Assembly: GCF_001949145.1 (NCBI RefSeq)
Contig: NW_019091555.1
Coordinates: 249,425-313,424, forward strand
Length of the DNA: 64,000 nt
Source: Acanthaster planci
Lineage: Eukaryota; Echinodermata; Asteroidea; Valvatida; Acanthasteridae
Direction: 5' to 3'
In this document: one piece after another, positions 45,401-57,490 of the stretch
How the letters are laid out: every line of letters starts with the position of its first letter
Numbering within the stretch: position 1 is the stretch's first letter
The notes under the pieces: generated by a model
The model's database searches: none
What the model saw: only the letters and a program-made list of their open reading frames with translations
What the model was told of the DNA's origin: nothing
Position numbers and translations under genes: made by a program

Positions 45401-48400
45401 CTCGGTTTATGGCTTATTATCCTAAGGTCTGTTTTCATTGCCCTGTCTTTCTTACTCTCCGTGACCCTATTTGTTACGGTCTCAATGCACACCCCTCTTG
45501 CGGTCAGTAGTTTACCATCACAGCCATCGTCCAGTCTGTCTGTATGCCCGCGTCTCTCTGCCTGCCCCCCACCCTATTTGTCTCTGCCTCCTGTACCTCA
45601 CTCTTCTTGGTCTGCAGCTCCTTGTCATGTCTGTCCCTCATGTCGTCCAGTCTGTCTATGTAGCCGGTCAGCTCCTCTTTGCAGACCACAAGCGCAGCCT
45701 CCAGCTGTGAGATGCGGTAGGCATCATCCTTGACCTGGAGCTGTAAGGAATGCGTGGCCTCGCTGTGCTCTCTGGTCTTGTCTTCAAGGTCCTTATAGGG
45801 GGACAAACAAATGGAATGCCTTGCGTTATTATGAATGCCTTCAAACCCCCAAAATTAAGACAAATTAGAGGTATGAAATTTATCTTTTGAGGATTACAAC
45901 TGACTAACTTCAAAGCTCTGTGCTGCCTCTGTCTCTCCTTGGAGAAAGGGACTTAGCTGCAGAAATTGTGCCAAGTGTACAACTCCCAAGAGCTATTTAA
46001 TCACATGGAGAGCATACACAGCATTGAGCATGTGAATGATGTGGAGTGTTGGTGGCCATTTTGTATTTTCAACTGAATGGGTAAAAATATGTAGCAACTT
46101 TGCATAATAGGGTCATGCCTGAGTATATGAAGCCATGCGGCAAAAATGATGCTGGAGAGTCCACGTGTGATTGTCTTGTTTCACTTCTCTCAGTAAGGCA
46201 CCAACTCCATGGACAAGGTGCCTACTACTTGGTTCAATTTGCTTTTTTAAATCAAAAGGCATTCACTGAAATACAAAGTCCACAAAACACATACCCTTCT
46301 GGTCTTGTCCAATTCCTCTTTGAGCTGTTTGCTGTGATTCCGTTGCGTTGTCAGTTCACCTTGGGCTTCGTCAATGGACAGGTTCGTGTTTTCAAGCTGG
46401 GTGGATAGTGTCTCTTTGCTTTCCAGGAGCTAGAAAAGTCCAGTATGAAAAAAATTCAAAGATTTCATTCGGAGGAAGATCCAGAAAAACTAACCCTCTG
46501 GAACTAAATATAGCTTTCCTCAAATCTTCTCGGAAAAGTCTTTCTCACTGAACAGATGCTGAAGCAAAGATTGGCTAGCCTGAGGTAAGCTTATGGCACA
46601 GAATGAAAGAAAGAAGTCGCTTCCCTGGAAACTTTGTCAGTGTTTCAAAAATAAATGAGCCAAGAGCTGTGCCAACATGGTGACCGTGGCCTTCAGTGGT
46701 TTGTAAATGCTCAACTCCTTGGCAATCTTTTATACTGCAGCTGTAATATTTACGATGAGGGCAGCACCATAGAGACTTGCAGTGAGCATTAAACAGATGT
46801 CAAGGATTTATTCATCGTGGTATTTGGATGAATGATGCCGTGCTTACAGATTCTATCTGCTGCAGCATCTCTTCACACTGCTGCGCGTGTAGCTCCTTGA
46901 CCTTGGTCAGTGTCTCGCCGGTCTGCTCTGCCTCCTCTGTCTTCCGTTCCAAGTGGGTCTACAAGGAATACATGCAATGTGATTGGTGCCGTACTTAAGT
47001 TGAACATTAGACAAATCCCAAGTCAAATGGATGACCCTAAATAGAGACCTCCACGGCAGTTCAGAACCTTGGCGAGTTTGAGACTGCATCACCATCTTTT
47101 GTTTGTGACTCGTGCCTTTGGAGGATTTTTTCTTCGAGGCAAGTCCAAGAACCGTACCCTTTGTGACTGAAAAAGAAAGCTACATGATCTGGCCAGTTTG
47201 ACGATGAGCGGCCAGAGTCATGAACCCAAAGCGGCCAAAGAATGACCAAACCGCTCTGTTGAAAACAGTTCACTTCAACAGCCTATTGACTTTTGATTTG
47301 ATGACAAGTGACAGTGATGGACTCTGACTCCGTGCAAGCATTGTCACTGGTGCCGACAGTCAACACAGTCAAAAGAAGGGTTTCTGTGATGTCAACATTT
47401 GGAGACACGCTTTGAGCTTTAAGGGGCTAGGCTCACCTGGAGCTCCCGTAGCTCGGACATCTTCTCCTCAAGTAGCTGTTCCAGCTCAGTTAGTTTGGAC
47501 GTGCATTCCTCAATGGAGGCCGTCTTCTCAGAGAGATGCTCCTCCAAGTGGGCCACGAGGCCGTTCTTCTTCCCGAGCTGAATTTAAGGTAGAGACACAC
47601 AACAACCTTTGATACGCATGCATGCATGTTGGCAATTCACAGCACCCTGCTGGTCAAACAGGTACTCAACCTTCCTATATTAACTGTTCACAAGTGTGGT
47701 AAATGGCTTCCAATTCTGCTTACAGAAGCCCTTTGAGTTAGCCGGCCATTTGCTGCAGCGCTGTAAAACTATCCTTTTAGTATGCAGACCTTATTTGCAT
47801 GTAGACTGTTAGGGGCTTAACCCTAACACTCCTCAGTCCTCCAACAGGTGAAGGATTGAGGAGGGTTAGGGATAATGCAAGACGGCACTGTAACTGCAGA
47901 GGCACTGTGCTCGTATGCACATTGTTTGACTGGATGGATGCAAAAGAACATTTTGGGAAGTTGCCAGACCCTATCAGTGGAGTACAATGCACAGAGGTAC
48001 AGCCTGCCCACAGGCGTGGAGCCCACTGCAATTATAGCATCTGATCTTGGTCGCCAAACTAGTCTACTGAGGGAGATTCCGCCTACCTCGGCCTCCAGCG
48101 TGGAGACCTGCTTCTCCTTCTGGGTGATCCCGTCCTGCAGTATCTTCAGCTGGGCGTTGTAGTGGTCCAGCTGAGACTCCACGGCCGTGCTGTGGGCCTC
48201 CTGCTCTGTAAGCCGCTCCTGCAACTGCGCCAGCCTGCCGGCGTGCCTCGTCCGCTCCTCCTCGAGACGGTTGATGATGCCCCTCAATTCCTGGGCCTTG
48301 CGGTCGCCTGATGAGATGGCAAGAGCAAAGTAAAGACTGCAATGAGGAGTAGGATGGCATCGGGTTCGATCTGACGTTATCTGGGCACTTTTTCTGCCTG

Positions 48401-51400
48401 TCATGAGCAAAGATACTGATACCTTGGGAAGGAGCAATGGTGCAGCATTCTTGAGGTTGCAAGGATTCAAATCCCAATTTTTTCGGCAATTTTTTTACAT
48501 CGACATTGTACTCAGGTTTATAACCTCTAGCCAGCACCCAGATATTGAGACCTTTGCCAATTTGGAATGCACTGGCACAGTGTTCTGGAGGTACTAGGTT
48601 CAAACCCTGCTGTAGTCAATATTTCTGAGATCTCTTTTTCAATATTTCAATGTTCTTTTAGAAACAATTGCGATCAAAATATCGCGGATGAAAATGGGAA
48701 TGATGATAACAGAGATAGCAATAATGAAAATAACAAAACAGCTAAACAATTAGGACGTTACGACAGAAAATAACAGCCACAAGATACAATGCACTGAATG
48801 AACCTTCCTTTTCTGAAATGGTACATTTTTTCTGTTGATTACTCATTCCAAGTGATTGATTGCGAATAAAGGACTTGCAGTGCTGTTTTCAAGAGTACAC
48901 TCACCAATTTTGTTCTTCTCCACCAGGGCAGTGAGTTCTGAGCGCAGTCCGTCCATTGTGCCGCTGCTCGCCAAGGAAACGCCTGCGGAGTCGCGCTGCC
49001 GAGCCGCCTGCAGTCGCTGGTTCTCTGCTTCTTTCATGGCTAACTTCATCCTAAGTGCAAGAGCAATTGGAATCTAATTAACATCATTATTAATCAGTGC
49101 GGCCAAGGTGGCTAATTTCAATATGGGCGATTCCCAATAGTGCACCTCCAAGAGTTTGCAACTCGTTGGCCAATCACAACGCGCGAAATCTGTCGACCCT
49201 TTCCAAATGCGCATTGGGTCGACAGGCTTTGTGCATCGTGATTGGAACCATGCTGAGCTGGTTCAGTTGATCACCACTTTGGATAATATGCGTACTAATG
49301 CTGACAGGACCACAGTTTTCTTGTGAATCGTACTTTAACACGTGGGTTTGAACATGCCGGGACGTGAACCCTGAAATCACAACTCATCTCTCAGAATAAA
49401 ACTTTCCATTTGGACAGGAAAGAGACAATATTGTAGAGCACTTATGTCATACCGACAGCTTTCTCCTGCCATGACTGACAATATTCTGGTTTCTAGTTGC
49501 ACATGTTAAATACCTTTCATTGTCAGGCGGCATCCCCTAAGAGCAAGATAAACTATCACAATACATGGATTATGTCTAGTTGTATTTTTATTCACTGCAG
49601 CCGTCCTAAGTAAACTCCTTGCTGAAAGTGCCGTTTAAACTATATAGCCTGAAGAGCACTCCAGCTGAGTGCAGATACCACTGACATGACAAATGAAAGT
49701 GTGTCCTTCAAACTGCGGCTGCATATAACACAGCTGCCTGTGGAAACCCCAAGCTAGCAGCTTTCATGCATTTCTCACAGACTCCTGCGTTATGTCAAGC
49801 CGCAGCCAAGCAATTTGGACACAGCCATATCCGTACTTGAGCTGTGCTATCAGAGCCCTGTTGCTTCCAGCACCGACAATTCCCCCCGAATCCACGTCGT
49901 CGCTCCAGGTGGTGTTGTGGGCCTGGTCGGCTGAGAGGGCGCTAGGCGCCGGGCTGTTATTCCACTGACCCGGATGTGTCCCCTGGCCTGGGTCTGAGTT
50001 AGGGCTGCTAGTACGTACCGGGCGGGGTACGTCGTAGCCATTATTGAGGGTGAGCGATGAATCTCCAGAGCTTCTCTGACACAGGAACATGACAGTAATA
50101 TGTGTTGACAATGTGTTATTTATTTAGATCACTGTATATTAGTGCTGTAGTCGAGTTCATCACAAGTCCTTTCATGAGTCCTTTTACAAGTCCTTTCACA
50201 AAACCAGTCACAAGTAACAGGTTGAACAATGACAGAGGAATGCTTCTGTCACAGCTCATTTGAGTAGCTCATGACTTGGTTTAAGACTGAATGACTTGTG
50301 ATGGACTTACAGGGACTTGATGAAGGGACTTGTGATGGACTCGACTGCAGCACTGCTGTATATGTTGCAGACATTTGTGGGGCAACAGTAAAACCAGCGG
50401 ATTTCGCACTGTAATGATGCCACTGGAAATATCGGCATGTAAAATGCCACAACTGTAAAGTGTGCAAGAAGCAGGAAATAGAATCTTATTTGCCCTGAGC
50501 GGAACAAACAGAGGGCATAATTTTCCAAGCAATGGATGCTCCTTTGGTGGGAACAGGTACTTCACTGGTTAATGAATGACACTAACTCCCTCGTTGACAG
50601 CGCAGTCCCATTTCTTGGACTTACCATCTGGGCCTGCAGCTTGCGTGCCATCTCTTCCAGCCGCTTCAGCTCGCTGTGGCTGGCCTCAATGTCCCGCTGG
50701 CAGTCCGCGAGCCGCTCGTTCTGCCGCTGCGTCAGCTCTGTCAGCTCCGCATTCTCCCTGCCCTTAGTGTCCAGCTCCCCCCTCAGCTGGTCCAGCTGAT
50801 GTCGCAGGCCGGAGATGGTGGACTGCAGGTCCTGGCTGGACGCTTCCAAGTCCCGCGCCGACTCCTCCCTCAAAACCCTTGACAATAAATTGACCAAATT
50901 AGACTCCCATTTTTTTTCAATCATGTAAGACTTCTAACATTGAACATTTTATCTTCAAACTACAGGACATGCATATATCCATTTGAAAAACAGATTAAAT
51001 TTTTCCACAATTATGAAATACTACAGAATGAAAATATAGAATTTTTTAAATAAATGTGAAAGTCTTTTATGATTGAAAAAATGGGAGTCTGATTTGTATT
51101 TCTTATGTATCAGCTTTTAGCTTGTTTATGATATTGTAAGAAAATGTCTTTCTTTTTAAATTTTTTAATGGTATATAGTGTACAGCGCTTTGTGATGTTG
51201 TTGACATGGAAAGCATTTTTAAATAATTCATATTATTATTATTATTATTAGAATGGGTGAATAAAACTTTATTTTTTGCTGTGTTAATTTCCAGAAGGTG
51301 GGATTCTTAAAGGTCCAAAAATGAAATTTTGGACATAAACTCTTCAATTCTTCGGTGGAGTTTGTCACCCTAAACTCCCTGTAAGCTGCTACTAAGTCAA

Positions 51401-54400
51401 TGGAGAAAAATAAAGCAAAAGGCAATCTCAATCACTTGCATCCGTACTAGCTTACCCAGGGAGGTTACGATTGAGTTTCAGGTGCTAAGGTGATAGGGGT
51501 TACTGAGTGGGTTTTTACCAGTATGACTACGGACAGAAATTGATTTCAAAACCTATTTTTGAGGGAACAAGGGCTAAAACTGGACAGACTTTGGCATAGT
51601 CCTATCTCCCAATCCCTTGGAGTATGTGTGGCCAAAATGTTCACACAACTCAGAAATTTCTGCCATTCTACCTAAAGTTTTCCCTGGAATCTTGTAGCTC
51701 TTCCTCCAGGGCTGTGGCCTTCTCCAAGAGCTCTTCACGCTCCTTGTCACAGTGCAGCAGACTGTCTCTGAGATGGTCCTCTGTGCTTTGGTACTATCCA
51801 CACATTCAAGATAAAAAAAACCCACAAGATCTTAAATCCTTTACTGTTGACTAAATTTGGGGAAATCGGTCTTGTTTGAGGATCTGATCATAAAGGGTTC
51901 ATTAAATCATGGAGCACATTTCTACACAAAGGACTTTTGACTTTTTTTTCTTTAACTGTAGCAACTTGAAAACCAAGACTGTTGGAGGTTATTGAGACAA
52001 AAATGAATAAACAAAAGCAAACATATCATACCCTCCCACCAAAAAAAGAAAAGAAAGAGAAAAAGAAAGCAATTGTTACTAAATGTCCATCCAGTAATGT
52101 TAACTACCTTTTTGAATTTCTCCTTGGTCTTGTTCCTATACTCGTTCAGTTGGTCGCTGAGGTCTTCCAGATTCTTCATGGCCTCATCTCGCTGATTTTC
52201 AGCCCTACAATAATTGGTGACAGGTAGACAGGATATAAGACAGGTTTGAAGACTGGAAACCCCACAAAGATCACCTCTTTGTTGTAGAAATTGTTAAAAA
52301 TAATGGGAGCGGTTCTGCTGTAACTGGCCAACTGGCAATCTGGTATTCAAATTCTGCATGATGAGTGGATTTCCTCCCCCTTACCTTCTTCTCTGCTGCA
52401 TCTCAAAAGTCAACTCTGACCTGACTGTCTTGGTCTCCTCTCGACCTTGTCTGATGAGAGAGTCTTTCTCTTGGAGTTCGCGCTCATATTCCACAAGCTT
52501 CTGATCAGCAGACCTTACCAAATGAGAGCATATGTTTACGATTCTACAGTTTCGCATGGCGTGTAGAGATTTGCTCCAAAAAGGAGCACACAGAAACGAT
52601 TATTTTACAATGCCTAAATCACTTCGAATGCAGATGTTTTAATGATAAACAAGAACACTTCCAATACCTATTACATACTGACCGATGCCTATTACATGCT
52701 ACTGACTAACCAAGCACCTGTACGTATACCGCAGTGCTGAGGCTGCATCACACTAATATGCCTACCACACCTGTTGCACAAACTGTGCCGCTATTTTGGC
52801 AAGTATACACCACAATGATTGAAGAAGCACTAAACATGTACGCATGTATGTGATCTGCATCCATGGAAAGCTTCACTGGCTCCACTTCCAGTATATAACG
52901 TCCTCTAACTGCACTTAAAATGTTGGCATCTTGTTCCAATAGCAATGCCACGAGCCTTACTTCCATACAAGCCACTTACATTCGCAGAGTTCAATCAATG
53001 CCATTCACCAAATATACTCTATATAATTTCCACACACATTTTGACTTCTGATCTCACATGCACTGAACATACGGCCATATAGCCTACAATATCTCTGGGG
53101 CAGGATATGATGTTACAGCCCAGTTTTATCCAAGGTTACTGCCCGGTGGACAGGGTTAACAATGAAGACATAGGATTATGGGGTACCTGAGTGCCTCGTC
53201 GTCTAGTCGGATGCTTGACTCCAACTTTGCAACTCTGTCCCGCAGTGAAGGCACTTCCCCCTTGGTAGATTCCAATTCATGGCTAACAGCTTGCAGCTGT
53301 GGACACGTGTCAACATTTACATTAACAGTTGATGTTGACAAGAACAAATGACACGGGGATCCTTTACAATTTTCCCTTATCCCTCCCAAGTAACTGCAGA
53401 AAGTTTTCAAGCCTTTTCAGTATACAAATTTGATACTTGTTAACAAAAACACAAATCACTGGGGAGACACAAACAACTTTTTTTTTTTGCACTGAACTTT
53501 CAAGGAGCATTAAGGACCTCACGACAAGCAATTCTAGATGGGCTCAGTGCTTCACAATCCTGTAAAATTGTTCAAAACCTCTTAGTGGAGTTTGAAGGCT
53601 CTTAACATAAAATCCTCGGGGGTCAAATAGTGTACAGGGCTACTGACGGCCAAAGTCACTATTCTCAGTGAGATCGATGTGAAATTGACGTAACGAAAAC
53701 CAAAGCCTAATTTTACCTGGGTTTTGGTTGAGCGTAGCTCATACTCAGTACTCTCCAACTTGTTGAGTAACTGGTGGTTACTAGAGACTAGCTCAGAGTT
53801 TTCATCTCTCAGTGCTTGCAGCTTCTTTCTCAGCGACTCGTTTTCAAAGTCGTGGGTAGACGGCACTGAACCCTGCACAGACCCGTTCTGGTAGCATGAA
53901 GTTTGAATATCATATATTTGTGTGTAGTAAGCATAGGAGAATTTGTGTCTTCACTCACAAAACATGACATTAACCCTAACTCCCTAGGGTATGTACAAAA
54001 TTATATTAAAATTGGGGGATTCAGGACTGTTAGGGTTAAAGGAAAACAATGTCAAAGTTCATTTAGGAGAATTTCAAAATGGGCAAATTTGACTATTTTT
54101 TTACTGCACTCTGTGAATGTTCACAGTGCTGGTTTGTAATTATCTGATGCATTTTGTCATGATTAAGTGTTTCTCTGGAAAACTGGAAAAATGTAACTGT
54201 GACAGCAGAAATTTGTGACAGGTAAATTTTTTCTTTGTAAGTCTTTATAAGTGCTTTTTCTTTTATAAGCTCTTTTATCAAAACATCAATCTGCTTTTTA
54301 AAAGAAAATATGTGGCTGAATGAACACATTTTGTTAGACGACGTGCAATTTCTCTCCCCTCAAAAGGCAATGCATCAAAACCCAGGTGTGATAACACTTT

Positions 54401-57400
54401 TCAAAGTATATTTCAGCTCAAATTGTCCTGTGTTATGCTGAAAAAAAAAACCTACCATTTTGAGCTGCTGCTCTGGGCCGGGAGTCTGCGTGCTGTGTGC
54501 CCCCTGCATGGCCACAGCGTCACGGTGGAAGCTGTAAGGGAATCTGATCCCTCTGTCTGAGGACCTGATGTCCAGATAGTCTTCGCTGAGGTCGTCCAAG
54601 GTAAGAGGTTGCAGGGTTTCGTCTGCCAGCGAATCACCGTCAGAAGATGCTGCGTACCTGTACAGAGTCAAGCGTCAAAAGATCAAAGCAGGAAAATAAA
54701 TAAAGCTGCAGAGCGAAGAGCGAGGCCGATGCATGATGTTCTCCTAAATGCTGTTTTTCATACAGGGCTTGGTGATGTAAACACTGTCCAGTTGTGCTTT
54801 GCTGCATGAGATTCCTACAGATCAATACAAATGTAACAAGCACCACAAAACTTGTACAATGCTAGGATTAAAGCAATCAACCAATCCAGTGATTACACCG
54901 TTTGTGGGGCAAGGTAGTCATCCTTTGGTTGAAAGCACTTCTATGACACAATTGGCTGCAGTAGCATTTGGAGGAATACCAAATCAAAGACTAGGGACAC
55001 AGTGCCGATGGCAAAACTGCCTGAGCGAAGTTGTAGTGCTGATAAAACGTACAAGATTACCACTGTACATTCTGCACTTGCAAAATAACCGTATCTCCGC
55101 TTTACCTGCACAACCTGGAGAACTACATGTACATGTACAATTTAGTTAACTTACTAATCACAAGCAATTAACAAATATTCCATATCATACCTTTACAGAT
55201 CCAAATTGCATTACGATACTCATAGTTGTCGACCTGAATGCAACCGATGATATAAAAGTCACAGAGTCACCATTAACAAGCTGAGTGTGCTACATATACA
55301 TAGCTTCTCCTCAAACGACATCCAACACGCTTTCCAACGATACCATAACAACTGTCCAATTTCTAAAGGAGTCCCTCTTGTTAACCCACGCTGAACTCCA
55401 CTTGAATACACACGTCCACCACCGGGAGAACACTTAACAGGCATTCGATAGCTTTTGAGTTGGGAAATGCAAATACGCTTCACCAATGGGAGGTGGTACT
55501 CATGTTTCGCCAGGGTCATCTTTCTACTGGGCTATTGTAACTTGTGTTGACAGAACTCATTGATAGCGCAGAGGATTATTTTTCTTTTTCTACTGTTTGC
55601 TACCCAGCTATGGAACAAACCTGTATGCTCATTTATCACTCTTTTAATAAAGTTAACAATTTATCAAATCACACTGTGAAAATATTTACCTTCACATCAA
55701 ACTGGTTTATGCTTTTTACACATGTAGGTCAAACTTTGCCAGGTATAACATTCTTATTCAGTTTCATTAGCAGGTATATTATGTTTGTCTTCCCAACGTC
55801 AATGTGGTTTTCAACACAACCCGTGGGGTTGGGGAGAAAGTTTACGTTTATTTTATAAATTGTAAGCAATTTGAGTTTGGCAGTTTCCACAAAAAATTCT
55901 TAATTGATCAGTAACAATGATAACGATAAAAAAGGTAATAATTCATTAATTCCTTGAAATACAGAGTATACCAATTCAAACATATTGAAATCCACGGCAA
56001 ACGCATTTCAATCATTATAGTTACTGTATTTTATTATATTCATTCAATTATTATTATCATATTAAACAAAAAGTAAATTTCAGACAAAACCATGTAAACC
56101 ACAAACACTGAGAGATGATTTGGCTATTCTTCAAAATATGATAATGAGATAAAATGGACACCTGCTGTATGCATGCTAAAAAGGCAAATCCAACTTCCTT
56201 TGTGAATGGTTGAGTATCCACGTAACAAAGGACTCCATTCATGAAACCACACTGGGCCTTTCCGTCCAAGGAAATTAAATTCATAATGACACTAAAGAAA
56301 ATCAATGATCAGCACCTTGAATCAAAGGCATTCCGATCTGAGGGATAATTTGAGTCATAGAGTATTTGATATCTAAAAAGTGACTTTTCCTGTTGGTTTT
56401 CTCAAAAATTTGTAAACATTTATAGTGTAATTGCAATATTTCAAATTTGTGAAAAATTTCATGCTTTGAAAATAAACCCTTCACTGAATAATGCAATTTT
56501 TTCGAAAACACAAAACTACATAAGTTTAGATTAAGCTTGAATATTGCACCGAGTATATTGTACATGTTGATCATGCATGTACAACCTGACGCTATTACAC
56601 CCTGGATATGGGGCTCTTACATGTACTGTATAGGCGTTCACACGGCATTAAAACTTGTAAATTTTGGTGAGGACTTAAAAATATATTGCAATGGGAGAGG
56701 GGGCAGTCACGGTTCAGAAAAATACCTTATCCAAAGTCAAGTTCCGTTCTTGACATCTTTGGAATTGGAAGCATAAATAGACAGTTTCTTCCAATATCAA
56801 GTTTATATTGTGCTAAAGGCAATTTTCCAGAATGTAAATGTGATGTAGCACCCAGAAGTTTTGACTTGGTGGCAAGATTTTAAAACTTGGTGACTAGTTA
56901 TATAAACATGGTACAAGACAAACAAAACGTGGTTGGCTGCCAGGCTATTTCTATAGGTTGGAGAACAGTGTACATGGAGTGAAAAATGTAACACTACCAA
57001 ACAACAATAATAATGGATAATTATAAGGCACGCGTACATGCATCCTCCACACTCAAAAAGCCACATCATTTACTACCCCTGCTCACTGGGCCCACAAACA
57101 TTCCTAAAATCAATGCCATCATTTCAGGTGTAAACTGCAAAGTTATCTCTGGCCTCCCGGGTACCCATTTCTACTCCTGTGTGGAGAGAGGCATGGAATA
57201 AAGTGACTCACCCGGGGTCGTAACATGCGACCAGCAGCTGGATTCGAACCCCTGCTTAATTGTTCTCAACTTACAAACCCTAACCACTTTGCCTCTTGCC
57301 TCCTGGTAGAATGAGGGTGACAAATTGTGATATCAAGAACGGACTGCTGAGTGCGTACCTGGTGTCATCTCGAGGTGTCTGCAGCATCTGGAGGCTTCGC

Positions 57401-57480
57401 TCCGTGTGCAGAAGTCTCTTCCTGATGTTGCTGACGTTCTTGAGTAGCAAGTCACCGTCTGTATCTGACTCAGACGTCAT
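36000..57480 (-). CDS. CCDC18: CCDC18 coiled-coil protein, 27 visible coding exons
   Basis: CCDC18 is a long coiled-coil protein associated with centriolar satellites/centrosome in vertebrates. Exons, 5' to 3': 57480-57359, 54657-54456, 53887-53717, 53296-53187, 52513-52385, 52204-52108, 51793-51672, 50868-50625, 50075-49837, 49050-48905, 48307-48087, 47577-47437, 46958-46848, 46429-46295, 45791-45597, 45064-44894, 44553-44411, 43713-43550, 42819-42606, 42224-42125, 41554-41438, 40842-40699, 40073-39921, gap, 38311-38099, 37485-36666, 36497-36392, 36135-36000. All phases match, and 1621 residues are visible. Family anchors by recall of human CCDC18: GQQLRLTREQMQ/LELAEARR (human GQELRLTREQVQ/TELAEARH), VIQAANEA (VIEAANEA) and LRRSASDHNL (LRRSISASDL). 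The start ATG has A at -3; its exon begins at acceptor 57490 with an upstream out-of-frame ATG. Confidence 0.93.
36666..37485 (-). CDS. CCDC18: CCDC18 long C-terminal exon, disordered
   Basis: This 820-bp exon is the longest in the window. It opens with coiled coil (EAEVARLNARISGYE) and passes into a serine/proline-rich tail. Two short motifs shared with human CCDC18 stand out: VLRRSASDHNL, and an NLETLQGMLAFVNRHIASQ helix matching human NTLSGMLRYINKEV. The region between them is rich in H, R, D and S. It ends with basic KGRGGSRTSAGSRGVSPSSK before a donor at 36665. Confidence 0.92.
38099..38311 (-). CDS. CCDC18: CCDC18 exon after the assembly gap
   Basis: This 71-codon phase 0-0 exon (LAHLQESHAALLASKNQLEA to IQAANEAIVIK) matches the human segment ending in EVIEAANEALLTK. 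The human protein has roughly 60 further residues between this segment and the previous visible exon, so at least one exon should sit inside the 38903-39817 gap. The open phase-0 ends on both sides are compatible with that. Confidence 0.9.
38737..38902 (+). mobile_element. piggyBac-like TTAA element, partial, enters gap
   Basis: TTAACCACTTCATGCTGGGGC followed by a TTTTCAAAATCCTTCAAAAA block and GTCGTTTATAGCCGCACGAA parallels the left part of the copies at 30469 and 32767. It is more diverged, and its right end is lost in the N-gap. Confidence 0.55.
38903..39817. other. Assembly gap, 915 N, inside CCDC18
   Basis: The gap is preceded on its left by the start of a TTAA-bounded element (38737-38902) and followed on its right by CCDC18 intron. 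It probably hides the rest of that element and one or two CCDC18 exons. Confidence 0.95.
42240..42680. repeat. Triplicated exon-intron junction of CCDC18 exon 19
   Basis: The end of exon 19 plus its donor and ~70 bases of intron occurs three times. The functional copy has its donor at 42605, a second copy has an intact CTGAG|GTAAGC at 42460, and a third has CTCAG|GTGTAA near 42307. Each includes the ATGCAGGAACTCAC coding motif and AGTACTT-rich intron sequence. Copies two and three carry frame breaks and lack a matching acceptor, so they are relics. Confidence 0.75.
47817..47874. mobile_element. Second copy of the 59-bp TTAACCCTAAC hairpin element
   Basis: It matches the element at 20442 except for CACTCC in place of CCCTCC in the left arm and GGGATAA in place of GGGTTAA at the right end. 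The loop GTCCTCCAACAGGTGAAGGA is identical. It lies in a CCDC18 intron. Confidence 0.6.
50140..50355. mobile_element. hAT-like MITE with 8-bp target duplication, 216 bp
   Basis: The ends are TAGTGCTGTAGTCGAGT and ACTCGACTGCAGCACTG. CTGTATAT at 50132-50139 and 50356-50363 is a perfect 8-bp duplication. The core CAAGTAACAGGTTGAACAAT is shared with the copy at 22819. It lies in a CCDC18 intron. Confidence 0.8.
51165..51252 (+). mobile_element. 3' tail of a retroposon
   Basis: TGTACAGCGCTTTGTGATGT, an AAAGCATTTTTAAAT block and a (ATT)n tail have the layout of 3' ends shared by SINEs and their partner LINEs. The 5' part is not evident. Confidence 0.45.
53970..54039. mobile_element. TTAACCCTAAC-ended element, 70 bp
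   Basis: TTAACCCTAACTCCC on the left and CTGTTAGGGTTAA on the right form an 11-base inverted pair bounded by TTAA. The interior differs from the 59-bp copies. It lies in the CCDC18 intron between coding exons 2 and 3. Confidence 0.45.
57100..57305 (-). mobile_element. tRNA-headed SINE 5' of CCDC18 coding exon 1
   Basis: On the minus strand GCAAAGTGGTTAGGG (A-box-like) and GGGGTTCGAATCC (B-box) are spaced as in a tRNA, followed by CATGTTACGACCCCGGGTGA and a body with GAGTAGAAATGGGTACCCGG. It ends just 3' of CCDC18 coding exon 1 (within the intron). Confidence 0.65.
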
Positions 57481-57490
57481 GCTCAGTCAT

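Larger units (their letters stand above)
39921..53296 (-). other. CCDC18: CCDC18 exons 4-23: continuous coiled coil
   Basis: Twenty exons of 97-244 bp encode heptad-rich helix with many E, K, Q and L residues and few prolines. The exception is exon 9 (50075-49837), a proline/serine/asparagine-rich linker (PRPVRTSSPNSDPGQGTHPG) that ends in ALIAQLK. Many exons are phase 0-0 and start or end at LxxLE-type heptads, as expected for a gene grown by exon duplication. Exon 16 may start at 45064 or 45061 (adjacent AGs); alignment to human favours 45064. Exon 19 has its donor junction duplicated in the following intron. Confidence 0.88.
53717..57480 (-). other. CCDC18: CCDC18 exons 1-3: conserved N-terminus
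   Basis: Exon 1 encodes MTSESDTDGDLLLKNVSNIR then KRLLHTERSLQML, matching the human [20 protein letters not shown] region. Exon 2 is an acidic low-complexity linker (LTLDDLSEDYLDIRSSDRG). Exon 3 (ENESLRKKLQALRDENSEL, NHQLLNKLESTEYEL) starts the coiled coil and matches human SLREKLNKLRQQNACLV. Intron 1 of the coding part (54658-57358) contains a tRNA-headed SINE near its 5' end. Confidence 0.9.

Noticed and set aside
55544-55858. 104-codon plus ORF as a gene or LINE remnant
   Set aside because: It lies in a CCDC18 intron on the opposite strand, is hydrophobic by composition, and shows no motif or splice support.
57225-57300. tRNA gene on the minus strand
   Set aside because: It has A- and B-box-like motifs but a poor acceptor stem and a SINE body, so it is a SINE head.
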